Source of the DNA: Bacillota bacterium
GTDB taxonomy: Bacteria > Bacillota > Clostridia > Peptostreptococcales > Anaerovoracaceae
Direction of reading: 5' to 3'
Assembly: GCA_029008005.1 (NCBI GenBank)
Contig: JAQXIX010000033.1
Span: forward strand, 1 to 33,445
DNA length: 33,445 bases
The translations under genes were made by a program, and so were the position numbers. Below are positions 7,225 through 15,106 of this stretch, one piece after another; the first letter of the stretch is position 1; every line of letters starts with the position of its first letter. The notes below the pieces were generated by a model. That model was not told the DNA's origin. It saw only the letters and a list, made by a program, of their open reading frames with translations, and searched no databases.

Positions 7225-10200
7225 CTACCACATTTTAAAGAATATGTCCATTTCCTTGAGTATGGCATTCACATACTTTCGTCTGCCCTTCACGGATTCC
7301 GGAACGGCTGCACCGACGGTAATTCTTATGTACGGGCTGCTTCCCCCGTGAAATCTGATTTTCTCGCCGTAAGACTCCACAAGCCTCTCAATGAGTCCCT
7401 CAGGGAAAACTGCACTGGGATAAACGGAAATCTTAAGCTTGTATCCTTCCTGTGATATTTCGCGTACCCCTGCCTTTGACGCCATCTTCCTTATTCTCGA
7501 TATACGTATGAGATTCATGGTGTCTTCCGGAATATCTCCGAATCTGTCCATAAGTTCGTCAATTACATCGGATTCATCCTCTTCATCCTCTATCAGTGCG
7601 ATTTTCTTATACATCTGAAGACGAAGAACCTCGTCGGCAATATATGATTTCGGTATTATAGCCGTAACAGGAAGATTAATCGCCGTTTCTTCCGCATCCG
7701 ACGATTCTCTTTTATTGACGGCATCTTCAAGAAGTTTGCAGTATAGTTCATATCCTACGTTAAGCATATGTCCCGACTGCTCCGTTCCAAGGAGATTGCC
7801 GGCGCCTCTCAGCTCCAGATCCTTCATGGCTATCTTGAATCCGGAACCGAATTCAGTGAAATCTTTTATTGCGCTCAGCCTTTTCTCCGCAATTTCGCTG
7901 AGAGCCTTGTCCCTTCTGTACATCAGATATGCATAGGCAACTCTTCCCGATCTGCCCACACGTCCCCGCAGCTGATACAGCTGAGCCAGGCCGAATCTGT
8001 CAGCATTGAGTATTATCATCGTATTCGCATTGGGAATATCCATTCCCGACTCGATGATAGTCGTAGACACGAGAACATCGTATTCTCCAGCCGCAAAATC
8101 CATAATCACATCTTCAAGCTGTTCTTCACTCATTCTGCCGTGTCCCACCGTAACTCTCGCCGAAGGAACAAGCTCACTGATGTGTGATGCCACGGAATTA
8201 ATGGAAGCCACTCTGTTGTGCAGTATGAACACCTGCCCCCCTCTGGAAATTTCTCTTTCCACGGCTTCTCTTATGAGGAAGTCATCTTCTTCCATTACGT
8301 ATGTCTGGACAGGATATCTGTCTTCCGGAGGTTCTTCTATCGTACTAATATCTCTTATTCCCGACAGAGACATGTGCAGCGTTCTGGGAATCGGTGTTGC
8401 CGACAGTGTGAGTACATCGACGTTTTCTTTTATCGTCTTAATACGTTCCTTATGCTTCACGCCGAATCTCTGTTCCTCATCGATTACCAGCAGTCCCAGG
8501 TCCTTAAATTCTACATCCTTGGAAAGCAGACGATGGGTTCCTATTACAAGGTCTATCCTTCCTTCTGCCAGGTCGTCTATTATCTGCTTTTGCTGCTGTT
8601 TCGTTCTGAAGCGAGAGAGCATCTCAACCTTAAAAGGAAATTTCTCGAATCTGTCCTTAAGCGTATAGTAATGCTGATTGGCCAGTAGAGTTGTCGGCAC
8701 CAGCACTGCCGCCTGTTTCCCTTCGGCCGCACATTTGAACAATGCTCTCGCTGCGACTTCCGTCTTGCCGAAGCCTACATCGCCGCAGAGAAGTCTGTCC
8801 ATGGAAGTGTCGCTTTCCATATCGCTTTTTATCTCTGCGACACATTTAAGCTGATCCTCTGTTTCGCAGTAAGGGAAGCTGTCTTCAAAATCCTTCTGCC
8901 ACTCTGTATCGTGACCGAAGGCGTATCCCTTTTCATTCATTCTGACCGCCGACACACGAATCAGTTCTTCTGCCATTTCGGAAACGGCCGCCTGAGCCTT
9001 TGCTTTAGTCGTCTTCCATTCGCTTCCCGAGAGCCTGTTGAGTTTAGGCGTTCCTTCGCCTCCTCCTATGTACTTCTGGAGCATATCCAGCTGATCGACA
9101 GGTATATACAGAGAGTCTGTTCCGGCATACTTCAGTTTCAGGTAATCCTTCTTAACACCCTGAACAACCAGTGGCTCAACGCCCATGAATTTACCGATTC
9201 CGTGATTCTCGTGAACTACATAGTCTCCTTCTTTAACATCTGCAAAGGAGCGAATCGCCCTTCCCGAATCCTTGTTTTTCCTGCGCCGTTTCCCGGATGA
9301 CGCTCTCCGTCCGCTGAAGATATCGCCTTCCCATATGTAACATTCCCTGCAGTAGGTAAGTTCCATACTGCCGGTAATGATTCCCTCTTTCACCTGCAAA
9401 AGCTCTCTCCGTGAAAATCCGGCTGTATCTATATACTCACGGATATTGGAAACTTTCTCCCTTGTCGCACAGACTATGGTGATTCTGAAATCACGAGCCA
9501 TATATCCTTCGATATCTGCCTTCATAACGTCCATTCTGCCGTTGTAAGTAGGCATCTGTCTGGTCTCAACCTGTCTCAGCTCATGGAGAAAAGGTGCGTT
9601 CTTTATTGTAGAAGTAAATGGTGTGAATATGTATCCGTCCCGGTTCAGCTCCTCAGGCAGCTCATACAGCCTGAAGAACATGTTCTTTTCGGGTAAATGG
9701 GCGAAATCCTCCTTGATGCCTTTGCCTGCCTGAAGTATCGCTTCAATATCATCACTTCGTTCGGCGGTGAATACGTCCAGGGTCTCCAGGATTCTCGCAG
9801 GATCGTCCACGAAAATCAGAGGTTTATCCATGTAGTCCCAAAGATACTCCGTTTCATCGTGAAAATATCCCGTAAGGCTTTCCAGATATCTGAGATTCCT
9901 CATGTTTTCAGCGTATTCCAGAAGCTGCTCTTTTCTTTCCGTTAGTTTTTCCGCAATTTCTTCGTCGTTTATCTTTTTGATTCTGCGGTCGTATGCCCGT
10001 CTGATTTTCTTCTCTGCCTTTTCGAACAGGCTTTTGTCTCTCACTACTCGGCAGCACCTGCAGATGTGAACTGAATCCAGCGTCTCGAGAGATCTCTGGC
10101 TGTCGGGCAGGAAGCTTCTGATTGAGTCGACTTCCGTGTCAAAAAGCTCAATTCTGATCGGGTTGTCATAATCCGGAGGGAAAATATCTATGATGCCTCC

Positions 10201-10650
10201 TCTTATGGTGTATTCTCCGGGCGCCTCTGTGACCGGCTCCCTTTCATAACCCATAAGCATGAGCCTGCATTTTATTTCTTCTATGTCAACATCGTCTCCC
10301 ATTTTCAGATCGATGGAATATTCGAGAAATTCATTCTTTGGCGGCAGTTTTCTCAAAACTCCCGTTACGGGAGCTATGACGATACAGTCTTCCCCGCTTG
10401 TAACCCTGCTCAGGATTTTTATTCTCTCAAACAAGGTGTCACTGCTTCTCGTATCGTACTGGAGAAGCGTCTCATCTTCCGGCGGAAGAATCATTATATT
10501 TTCGTCACTAAAAAAAGAAAGGTCCGTCTGTAACCGTTTAGCCCTGTTGTATGTGGACACAACGATCAGTTTCTGACCTTTATTACTGCCGGAAATATCA
10601 GCTATTAAAGGTGCGATACGACCTTCTGCTGCCCCTGCAATATTAATCAT
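7225..10650 (-). CDS. mfd: Transcription-repair coupling factor Mfd
   Basis: DNA translocase that removes RNA polymerase stalled at lesions and recruits UvrA. At 1141 residues it is full length. N-terminal UvrB-like damage-recruitment modules (about 1-350) are followed by the CarD-like RNA-polymerase interaction domain (about 465-545, [18 protein letters not shown]). The superfamily 2 helicase motor follows with Walker A GDVGFGKT (623-630), DEEQ box (724-727), [11 protein letters not shown], and motif [13 protein letters not shown]. The C-terminal TRCF domain has [10 protein letters not shown] and ends near residue 1141. It starts 8 bases inside the pth gene, with GAGGGAAGAG just before the ATG, so the two are translationally coupled. 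Confidence 0.97.
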   Translation of the reverse strand: MINIAGAAEGRIAPLIADISGSNKGQKLIVVSTYNRAKRLQTDLSFFSDENIMILPPEDETLLQYDTRSSDTLFERIKILSRVTSGEDCIVIAPVTGVLRKLPPKNEFLEYSIDLKMGDDVDIEEIKCRLMLMGYEREPVTEAPGEYTIRGGIIDIFPPDYDNPIRIELFDTEVDSIRSFLPDSQRSLETLDSVHICRCCRVVRDKSLFEKAEKKIRRAYDRRIKKINDEEIAEKLTERKEQLLEYAENMRNLRYLESLTGYFHDETEYLWDYMDKPLIFVDDPARILETLDVFTAERSDDIEAILQAGKGIKEDFAHLPEKNMFFRLYELPEELNRDGYIFTPFTSTIKNAPFLHELRQVETRQMPTYNGRMDVMKADIEGYMARDFRITIVCATREKVSNIREYIDTAGFSRRELLQVKEGIITGSMELTYCRECYIWEGDIFSGRRASSGKRRRKNKDSGRAIRSFADVKEGDYVVHENHGIGKFMGVEPLVVQGVKKDYLKLKYAGTDSLYIPVDQLDMLQKYIGGGEGTPKLNRLSGSEWKTTKAKAQAAVSEMAEELIRVSAVRMNEKGYAFGHDTEWQKDFEDSFPYCETEDQLKCVAEIKSDMESDTSMDRLLCGDVGFGKTEVAARALFKCAAEGKQAAVLVPTTLLANQHYYTLKDRFEKFPFKVEMLSRFRTKQQQKQIIDDLAEGRIDLVIGTHRLLSKDVEFKDLGLLVIDEEQRFGVKHKERIKTIKENVDVLTLSATPIPRTLHMSLSGIRDISTIEEPPEDRYPVQTYVMEEDDFLIREAVEREISRGGQVFILHNRVASINSVASHISELVPSARVTVGHGRMSEEQLEDVIMDFAAGEYDVLVSTTIIESGMDIPNANTMIILNADRFGLAQLYQLRGRVGRSGRVAYAYLMYRRDKALSEIAEKRLSAIKDFTEFGSGFKIAMKDLELRGAGNLLGTEQSGHMLNVGYELYCKLLEDAVNKRESSDAEETAINLPVTAIIPKSYIADEVLRLQMYKKIALIEDEEDESDVIDELMDRFGDIPEDTMNLIRISRIRKMASKAGVREISQEGYKLKISVYPSAVFPEGLIERLVESYGEKIRFHGGSSPYIRITVGAAVPESVKGRRKYVNAILKEMDIFFKMW

Positions 10651-11230
10651 TCTCTTCCCTCTTTTTCTTTTTACCTGTGTTAAATCTGTTCATCGCAACA
10701 TCAATTCCGTCTTCGATAATGGAAATAATCGCATCTGCTGCCTTGTCCAGAGTCTCAGCGAGAACATCTGCCTCCGCAGAAGATATTCTGCCTGTGACGA
10801 AATCCTTCCAGTCAAGTCCCCCGCTGGCGCCTATGCCGATTCTGACTCTCGGAAATTCGTCGGACTGCAGCTGATATATTACGGACTTCATGCCGTTATG
10901 GCTCCCTGCGCTTCCTTTCTTTCGGATGCGCAGGGCGCCTGTTTCAAGATCGAAATCATCATAAATCACTATGAGATCGCTCATCTCGACATCGTAATAT
11001 CTTACTACTTCCCTAAGTGATTCACCGCTGAGATTCATATACGTCTGCGGCTTAACAAGAAGCACTTTTTCTCCTCCTATGCGCCCGTCACCCGTAAGCG
11101 CCTTGTGCTTAAGCTTGTTAACTTTAATTCCGCATTTTTCAGCCAGTCTGTCAACAACAAGAAAGCCCATGTTGTGTCTTGTTTTCTCGTATTCTTTTCC
11201 CGGGTTTCCCAGACCTGCTATAACGTACAT
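10643..11230 (-). CDS. pth: Peptidyl-tRNA hydrolase
   Basis: Releases peptides from peptidyl-tRNA that dropped off ribosomes, recycling tRNA. 195 residues, normal for bacterial Pth. [27 protein letters not shown] contains the substrate-binding Asn9 and the catalytic His19. [13 protein letters not shown] and [28 protein letters not shown] are the other two family blocks. The short basic/acidic tail KKKKREEND is typical padding. AAAGGAG precedes the ATG. It sits 24 bases after prs and overlaps mfd by 8 bases, the classic prs-pth-mfd order of Firmicutes. Confidence 0.97.
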   Translation of the reverse strand: MYVIAGLGNPGKEYEKTRHNMGFLVVDRLAEKCGIKVNKLKHKALTGDGRIGGEKVLLVKPQTYMNLSGESLREVVRYYDVEMSDLIVIYDDFDLETGALRIRKKGSAGSHNGMKSVIYQLQSDEFPRVRIGIGASGGLDWKDFVTGRISSAEADVLAETLDKAADAIISIIEDGIDVAMNRFNTGKKKKREEND

Positions 11231-11254
11231 TTTAAACTCCTTTTGATGTTTTAT

Positions 11255-12223
11255 TTAGAATTTGATAGCCATATCATAGATTTTGCTGATCGAATCGTTG
11301 TTGTGGATTCTTGTCAGTGCTTCTGCGAAAATGGGACCCACAGAAAGTATCTTCATCTTGTCGATTCTCTTTTCTTCAGGAATAGGCATTGTATTGAGAA
11401 GAACGAGCTCCTCTATTGCCGATGCTTCTATTCTCTCTATTGCAGGACCTGAAAGAACAGGGTGTGTCGCACATGCTCTTACGCTCTTCGCTCCCATTTC
11501 CTTAAGTGCGTTCGCCGCATTGGTAATCGTTCCTGCAGTATCAATCATATCGTCGATAAGGATGCAGTTTTTGCCTTCGATATCTCCGATGATGTTCATG
11601 ATTTCACTTACATTCGGCTTAGGTCTTCTCTTGTCGACGATAGCTATCGGCGCATTGAGAGGTTCAGCCATATTTCTGGCTCTCGGTACACTGCCGTGGT
11701 CAGGTGATACGATTACTATGTCTTCCATATTCTGTCTCATGTAGTATTCTCTCATGATAGGCAGGCCGATCAGATGGTCTACCGGGATTGTGAAATATCC
11801 CTGAATCTGCGCCGCATGGAGATCCATAGTTATTATTCTGTCTGCTCCTGCCGCAACGAGCATATCTGCAACGAGTTTGGCTGTAATCGGGTCACGAGCC
11901 TTTGCTTTTCTGTCCTGACGCGCATATCCGTAATACGGAACAACTGCGCTGATTCTTCCTGCGGAAGCTCTCTTCATTGCGTCTATTGTAATGAGAAGTT
12001 CCATCAGATTATCATTTACCGGATCACATGTTGACTGTATTACGAAACAGTCAACTCCTCTTACTGTCTCTCCCAGGCTTACGGCAGTCTCTCCGTCGCT
12101 GAACTTCTTTACTTCAAGAGCTCCAAGGGGTTTGCCCATGAGAGAAGCTATCTCCTCTGCCAGCTCCGGGTGTGAATTTGCTGCGAAAACCTTGTAGTTG
12201 CCAAACAGGCTGTTCTTCATCAT
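11255..12223 (-). CDS. prs: Ribose-phosphate pyrophosphokinase (PRPP synthetase)
   Basis: Makes phosphoribosyl pyrophosphate from ribose-5-phosphate and ATP for purine, pyrimidine, His and Trp synthesis. 322 residues, class I size. Visible features are KKFSDGETAVSLGETVRG, the ATP/flexible loop YYGYARQDRKAKARDPITAK (about 97-116), MDLHAAQIQGYF, SPDHGSVPRA, and the PRPP-binding DDMIDTAGT (224-232). There are two adjacent ATGs; 12223 has GAGGAG at a 7-base spacing and is chosen. It lies 40 bases after murC and 24 bases before pth on the same strand. Confidence 0.96.
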   Translation of the reverse strand: MMKNSLFGNYKVFAANSHPELAEEIASLMGKPLGALEVKKFSDGETAVSLGETVRGVDCFVIQSTCDPVNDNLMELLITIDAMKRASAGRISAVVPYYGYARQDRKAKARDPITAKLVADMLVAAGADRIITMDLHAAQIQGYFTIPVDHLIGLPIMREYYMRQNMEDIVIVSPDHGSVPRARNMAEPLNAPIAIVDKRRPKPNVSEIMNIIGDIEGKNCILIDDMIDTAGTITNAANALKEMGAKSVRACATHPVLSGPAIERIEASAIEELVLLNTMPIPEEKRIDKMKILSVGPIFAEALTRIHNNDSISKIYDMAIKF

Positions 12224-12263
12224 TTGACTCTCCTCTAAAATAATCTATAAAAATGGTAACTGA

Positions 12264-13649
12264 TTATAAACGATCCATATCGAGAATCATCTCGCCGACT
12301 TTATAAACATCTCCGGCACCCATGGTAAGCACCAGATCGCCTGACTCGGCATTATTGTAAACAAACTGGGCGATATCCTCGAATTCCTTAAAATAGTAAA
12401 CCTCTGTATCCGTACCTTTTTCCCTTATTTTATTCATAAGATTTTTCGAGCTGATTTTATAAACGTTCTTCTCTCTCGCTGCATATATTTCCGCGAGAAC
12501 CACCTTGTCAGCCTCGTCAAATGACTCTGCGAATTCATCCATGAGCGCCAGAGTCCTCGTATATGTGTGCGGCTGAAAAATACACCACAGATTATTGTGT
12601 TTCATATTCTTCACTGCCGAAAGAGTTGCCTTGATTTCTGTCGGATGATGAGCATAGTCATCTATTATCCTTATGTTGTCTGAAGTCTTCCCCAGCACAT
12701 CGAATCTTCTGTGGGTGCCTTTGAATCTGCTGAGAGTTCCGGCAATTACATCGTCCTCCACGCCAAGAATATGACAACATGCAAAAGCCGCAAGAGCATT
12801 AAGAATATTGTGCTCTCCTGGCACTGAAAGACTGACTCTGCAGATTTTTTCACCGCGAACATTCACATCAAACTGGGGCATTCCCTCCTGGGTGAAGCTT
12901 ATATCTGTAGCATAATAGTCACTGCTCTCGTTTAATCCGAAAGTGACAGCGTTAGGCAGACCGTCGATTACGGATCTGACAAACGCATTTCCGTCATAGG
13001 CTATTACTGTTCCCTGTTCCGGTACCATGCGAGCGAATTTCTCGAAAGATTCCGCAATGTGGTTTATGTCTTTAAAATAATCCAGATGATCCGAATCGAT
13101 ATTCAGAATTATTTCTATGCTCGGTCTCAGCTCAAGGAAACTGTCTCTGTATTCGCAGGCCTCCGTAACAAAGTACTTGTGCTCTCCTATATACGAGTTG
13201 CCGCCTATTTCATCAAGGTTTCCCCCGACGAGAATAGTAGGCTCTTTCTTCGCATCTTTAAGTATGAGGGACACCATCGAAGTCGTTGTTGTCTTACCGT
13301 GGGTCCCCGAAATGGCGATGCTGTTTTCATACTCATCCATAAGTGCGCCGAGAGCCTGTGCCCTTGTAATTGCAGGGATTCCAAGTTCCCTTGCTCTGGC
13401 AAGCTCCGGGTTGTCGTCGCCTACTGCCACTGTATATACAACAAGGTCCGCTCCTTCGACATTCCTGGCTCTGTGCCCAAGATAAATATCGGCACCTTCT
13501 GCCATAAGCGCATCGGTAATATCGCTTTCTCTCATATCGGATCCGGTTACTTTATATCCCCTGGACAGAAAAATCTCGGCAACTCCGGAGAGACCGATTC
13601 CGCCGATTCCGATACAATGTATATTTCTATATTCAGATAAATTTATCAT
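12264..13649 (-). CDS. murC: UDP-N-acetylmuramate--L-alanine ligase
   Basis: Adds L-Ala to UDP-MurNAc, the first amino acid of the peptidoglycan stem. 461 residues with the three Mur-ligase domains: N-terminal Rossmann-like UDP-binding part (GIGGIGLSGVAEIFLSRGY, about 13-31), central ATPase with P-loop GTHGKTTTT (115-123) and the carbamylated-Lys/metal region, and the C-terminal domain with DDYAHHPTEIKATL. GGGAGG precedes the ATG at 13649. It heads the minus-strand run murC-prs-pth-mfd and is divergent from spoVG; a promoter with extended -10 is at 13678-13686. Confidence 0.97.
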   Translation of the reverse strand: MINLSEYRNIHCIGIGGIGLSGVAEIFLSRGYKVTGSDMRESDITDALMAEGADIYLGHRARNVEGADLVVYTVAVGDDNPELARARELGIPAITRAQALGALMDEYENSIAISGTHGKTTTTSMVSLILKDAKKEPTILVGGNLDEIGGNSYIGEHKYFVTEACEYRDSFLELRPSIEIILNIDSDHLDYFKDINHIAESFEKFARMVPEQGTVIAYDGNAFVRSVIDGLPNAVTFGLNESSDYYATDISFTQEGMPQFDVNVRGEKICRVSLSVPGEHNILNALAAFACCHILGVEDDVIAGTLSRFKGTHRRFDVLGKTSDNIRIIDDYAHHPTEIKATLSAVKNMKHNNLWCIFQPHTYTRTLALMDEFAESFDEADKVVLAEIYAAREKNVYKISSKNLMNKIREKGTDTEVYYFKEFEDIAQFVYNNAESGDLVLTMGAGDVYKVGEMILDMDRL

Positions 13650-13675
13650 TTAATTTCCTCCCAATTCAACAATAG

Positions 13676-13716
13676 GAATTATATCACAAAACGAAATTCT
13701 TTTTGCGATATAATTC
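13676..13716. promoter_or_regulatory. murC promoter -10 inside a perfect 10-bp inverted repeat
   Basis: Bases 13676-13685 and 13707-13716 are perfect inverted repeats (GAATTATATC / GATATAATTC), separated by 21 bases, so the centres are 31 bases or about three helical turns apart. The left arm contains, on the minus strand, TGA-TATAAT (extended -10, hexamer 13678-13683), giving a murC start near 13671 and a 22-base leader. The right arm contains a TATAAT on the plus strand. This suits a pair of half-sites for a dimeric regulator or a looping repressor. Confidence 0.5.
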
Positions 13717-13753
13717 TAATTTTGTAATTATCAGATTTATTTGCAAATTTACC

Positions 13754-13782
13754 TTGTTCGAGAAAACCTAATATTGTATAAT
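13754..13782 (+). promoter_or_regulatory. spoVG promoter
   Basis: TTGTTC (13754-13759), a 17-base spacer and a consensus TATAAT (13777-13782). The start site should be near 13789, giving a leader of about 38 bases before the spoVG ATG. Confidence 0.7.
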
Positions 13783-13797
13783 AAACCATACAATATT
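13770..13797. promoter_or_regulatory. Perfect inverted repeat overlapping the spoVG -10 box and start site
   Basis: AATATTGTAT (13770-13779) and ATACAATATT (13788-13797) are perfect 10-base inverted repeats with an 8-base spacer. They cover the -10 and +1 region of the spoVG promoter. Because the left arm lies upstream of the start site it cannot form an RNA hairpin in that transcript, so a protein operator is the natural reading. Confidence 0.6.
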
Positions 13798-13826
13798 GAA
13801 TCTTGGGGAAAGGCGGTTGTAAAGGT

Positions 13827-14096
13827 ATGAATATCACCGATGTTAGAATTCGAAAAGTCAATGAGGAAGGTAAAATGAAAGCAATCGTTTCAATTACCTT
13901 TGACGATGAGTTCGTGGTACATGACATTAAAATCATCGAAGGTCAGAACGGTCTTTTCATTGCAATGCCAAGCAGGAAAATCGGGGATGGCGATTTTCGC
14001 GACATTGCACATCCTTTGACTTCAGAAACAAGAAGCCGGATAAGGGATGCGATATTCGCGGAATATGAGAATGTCCTTTCTCAAAAAGAAGAATGA
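13827..14096 (+). CDS. spoVG: SpoVG family regulator
   Basis: Small nucleic-acid-binding regulator, known in Firmicutes to affect sporulation, capsule and cell-envelope genes. 89 residues from the ATG at 13827, [39 protein letters not shown], then [25 protein letters not shown], matching the family from end to end. An in-frame TTG at 13803 would add 8 residues not found in the family and is rejected. The ribosome binding site is GGGGAAAGG at 13805-13813, or AAAGG close to the ATG. It is alone between its promoter and a very strong terminator. Divergent from murC across a region rich in operator-like repeats. Presence does not prove sporulation. Confidence 0.95.
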   Translation: MNITDVRIRKVNEEGKMKAIVSITFDDEFVVHDIKIIEGQNGLFIAMPSRKIGDGDFRDIAHPLTSETRSRIRDAIFAEYENVLSQKEE

Positions 14097-14101
14097 GAAG
14101 T

Positions 14102-14143
14102 GAAAAAGAAGCTGTGCATATGAAACTGCACAGCTTCTTTTTC
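14102..14143. terminator. Strong terminator of spoVG
   Basis: A perfect 17-bp stem (14102-14118 with 14127-14143) closes an 8-base loop. The A5 and T5 tracts are built into the stem (14103-14107 and 14138-14142), so it can act in both directions. It begins 5 bases after the spoVG stop. Confidence 0.85.
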
Positions 14144-14193
14144 AAACTTTCAAAAATTTCGCTAAAAATATATGCATATTTATAAAAAAATTA

Positions 14194-14222
14194 TACACAA
14201 TATAATTTTTTTATGTTATTAT
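14194..14222 (+). promoter_or_regulatory. Promoter of the candidate small RNA
   Basis: TGT-TATTAT (14214-14222) is an extended -10, with TACACA (14194-14199) 17 bases upstream as a 4/6 match to the -35 consensus. The predicted start is near 14229. The flanking DNA is very AT-rich, so chance matches are possible. Confidence 0.4.
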
Positions 14223-14228
14223 GTGACA

Positions 14229-14323
14229 TGGGAAAGTCGCGCTTAAAAACTTCTTCTCATTCCCCAAAAACTTTGTCGACTTTCTCAAACACAGGGTTCT
14301 GTATATTCAGAACCCTTGTTTTT
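14229..14323 (+). ncRNA. Candidate small RNA, about 95 nt, between spoVG and the DUF169 gene
   Basis: A free-standing transcription unit is suggested by the promoter ending at 14222 and the intrinsic terminator at 14293-14323. Within it, GAAAGTCG (14232-14239) pairs perfectly with CGACTTTC (14277-14284), leaving a 37-base loop that contains two copies of AAAAACTT (14245-14252 and 14266-14273). The strong spoVG terminator upstream means read-through is unlikely to be the reason for the second terminator. An ATG at 14229 opens a frame but has no ribosome binding site and runs antisense into the next gene. It matches no RNA family I recognise; it could also regulate the converging gene as an antisense RNA. 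Confidence 0.4.
14293..14323 (+). terminator. Plus-strand terminator of the candidate small RNA
   Basis: A 9-bp stem AGGGTTCTG/CAGAACCCT (14293-14301 with 14308-14316) with a 6-base loop, followed by TTGTTTTT. The opposite side has no U-tract, so it serves a plus-strand transcript and not the minus-strand DUF169 gene ending at 14333. Confidence 0.75.
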
Positions 14324-14332
14324 ATTCTAATG

Positions 14333-15106
14333 TTATTCACCGGCACCCAGTACCGTGAAGCAGACATCCTGAAGATTTTCGTCTTTTCTCAGCCTGTTTC
14401 TGACAGGTTTCCAAACCGGTGCCTTAAAAAAGCACTCATCTGTATATGAAAGCATTTTTTCGAATTCCGGTCCCGTAATGCTGATCGCAATTTCGTTTTC
14501 CTCAACGAATTTTCTCTGGGCCAGATCCGTTCCTGTAATTACTGCTCGAGGTTTCTCGCTCTTTAGTTCGTTAAGAGGAATTCTTATCATTGATGCGCAG
14601 CCTGAAACGGTCGTTGCTATCACTCTGTCATACTCCGGCTTGTCATATCCGTGGAGCACTATCATTGCCGACAGCTGATCGGGATTACAGAATGCCACTG
14701 CGATATCACACTTGATTCCCTCTCTGTAGGGCTGGAATTTAAGAGCGTCATACCCGTCCATTACACCTTTCGGCAGACAATCGAACATAGCGTATGCCAT
14801 TTCCGGGTCGCACTTGAATCTTTCTCCGTCAGGCGTCCACTGCTGTTTGGAGCCTTTGCTCAGAAACAGCCCGAAGCCTCCCGGAATCATTGGTGGTTCA
14901 TCTTTAAGGCCGCTGTTATGTTCGAAGCCTTTGCACCCGCAAAATCCAACAGCCGATACAATCGTCTCTCCGGCAAACACTCTGTGGAGAATCTTGTATA
15001 TGCATCCGAAGGTGTGCTCCGGTGTTTCCTCTGATTTCCTTACTCTCGTAATTGCAATTATCTTATTCTGAAGTTTTAATTCCTTCACAAGTTCACTGTA
15101 TCCCAT
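14333..15106 (-). CDS. DUF169 family protein
   Basis: 257 residues if started at the ATG at 15106 (MGYSELVKELKLQNKIIAIT), which has AGGAG 7 bases upstream; a TTG at 15124 is the only longer start and lacks support. The C-terminal half fits DUF169 (COG2043): DIAVAFCNPDQLSAMIVLHGY, ATTVSGCASMIRIPLNEL, then the G..D.A.RKF..ENE..ISI pattern. Cysteines in VGFCGCKGFEH and elsewhere are numerous, which hints at metal or redox chemistry as in other members, but the activity of the family is not known. Its start overlaps the end of the large GGDEF/HD-GYP gene by 14 bases, so they form one operon and are probably translationally coupled. Likely cytoplasmic. Confidence 0.75.
   Translation of the reverse strand: MGYSELVKELKLQNKIIAITRVRKSEETPEHTFGCIYKILHRVFAGETIVSAVGFCGCKGFEHNSGLKDEPPMIPGGFGLFLSKGSKQQWTPDGERFKCDPEMAYAMFDCLPKGVMDGYDALKFQPYREGIKCDIAVAFCNPDQLSAMIVLHGYDKPEYDRVIATTVSGCASMIRIPLNELKSEKPRAVITGTDLAQRKFVEENEIAISITGPEFEKMLSYTDECFFKAPVWKPVRNRLRKDENLQDVCFTVLGAGE

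Noticed and set aside
13803-13826. Longer spoVG start at TTG 13803
   Set aside because: The extra residues (MGKGGCKG) lie outside the conserved SpoVG start MNITDVR, and the stretch is itself the ribosome binding region.
14144-14332. Short protein gene from ATG 14229 on the plus strand
   Set aside because: No ribosome binding site, and the predicted product has no homology-like pattern and continues antisense into the next gene.
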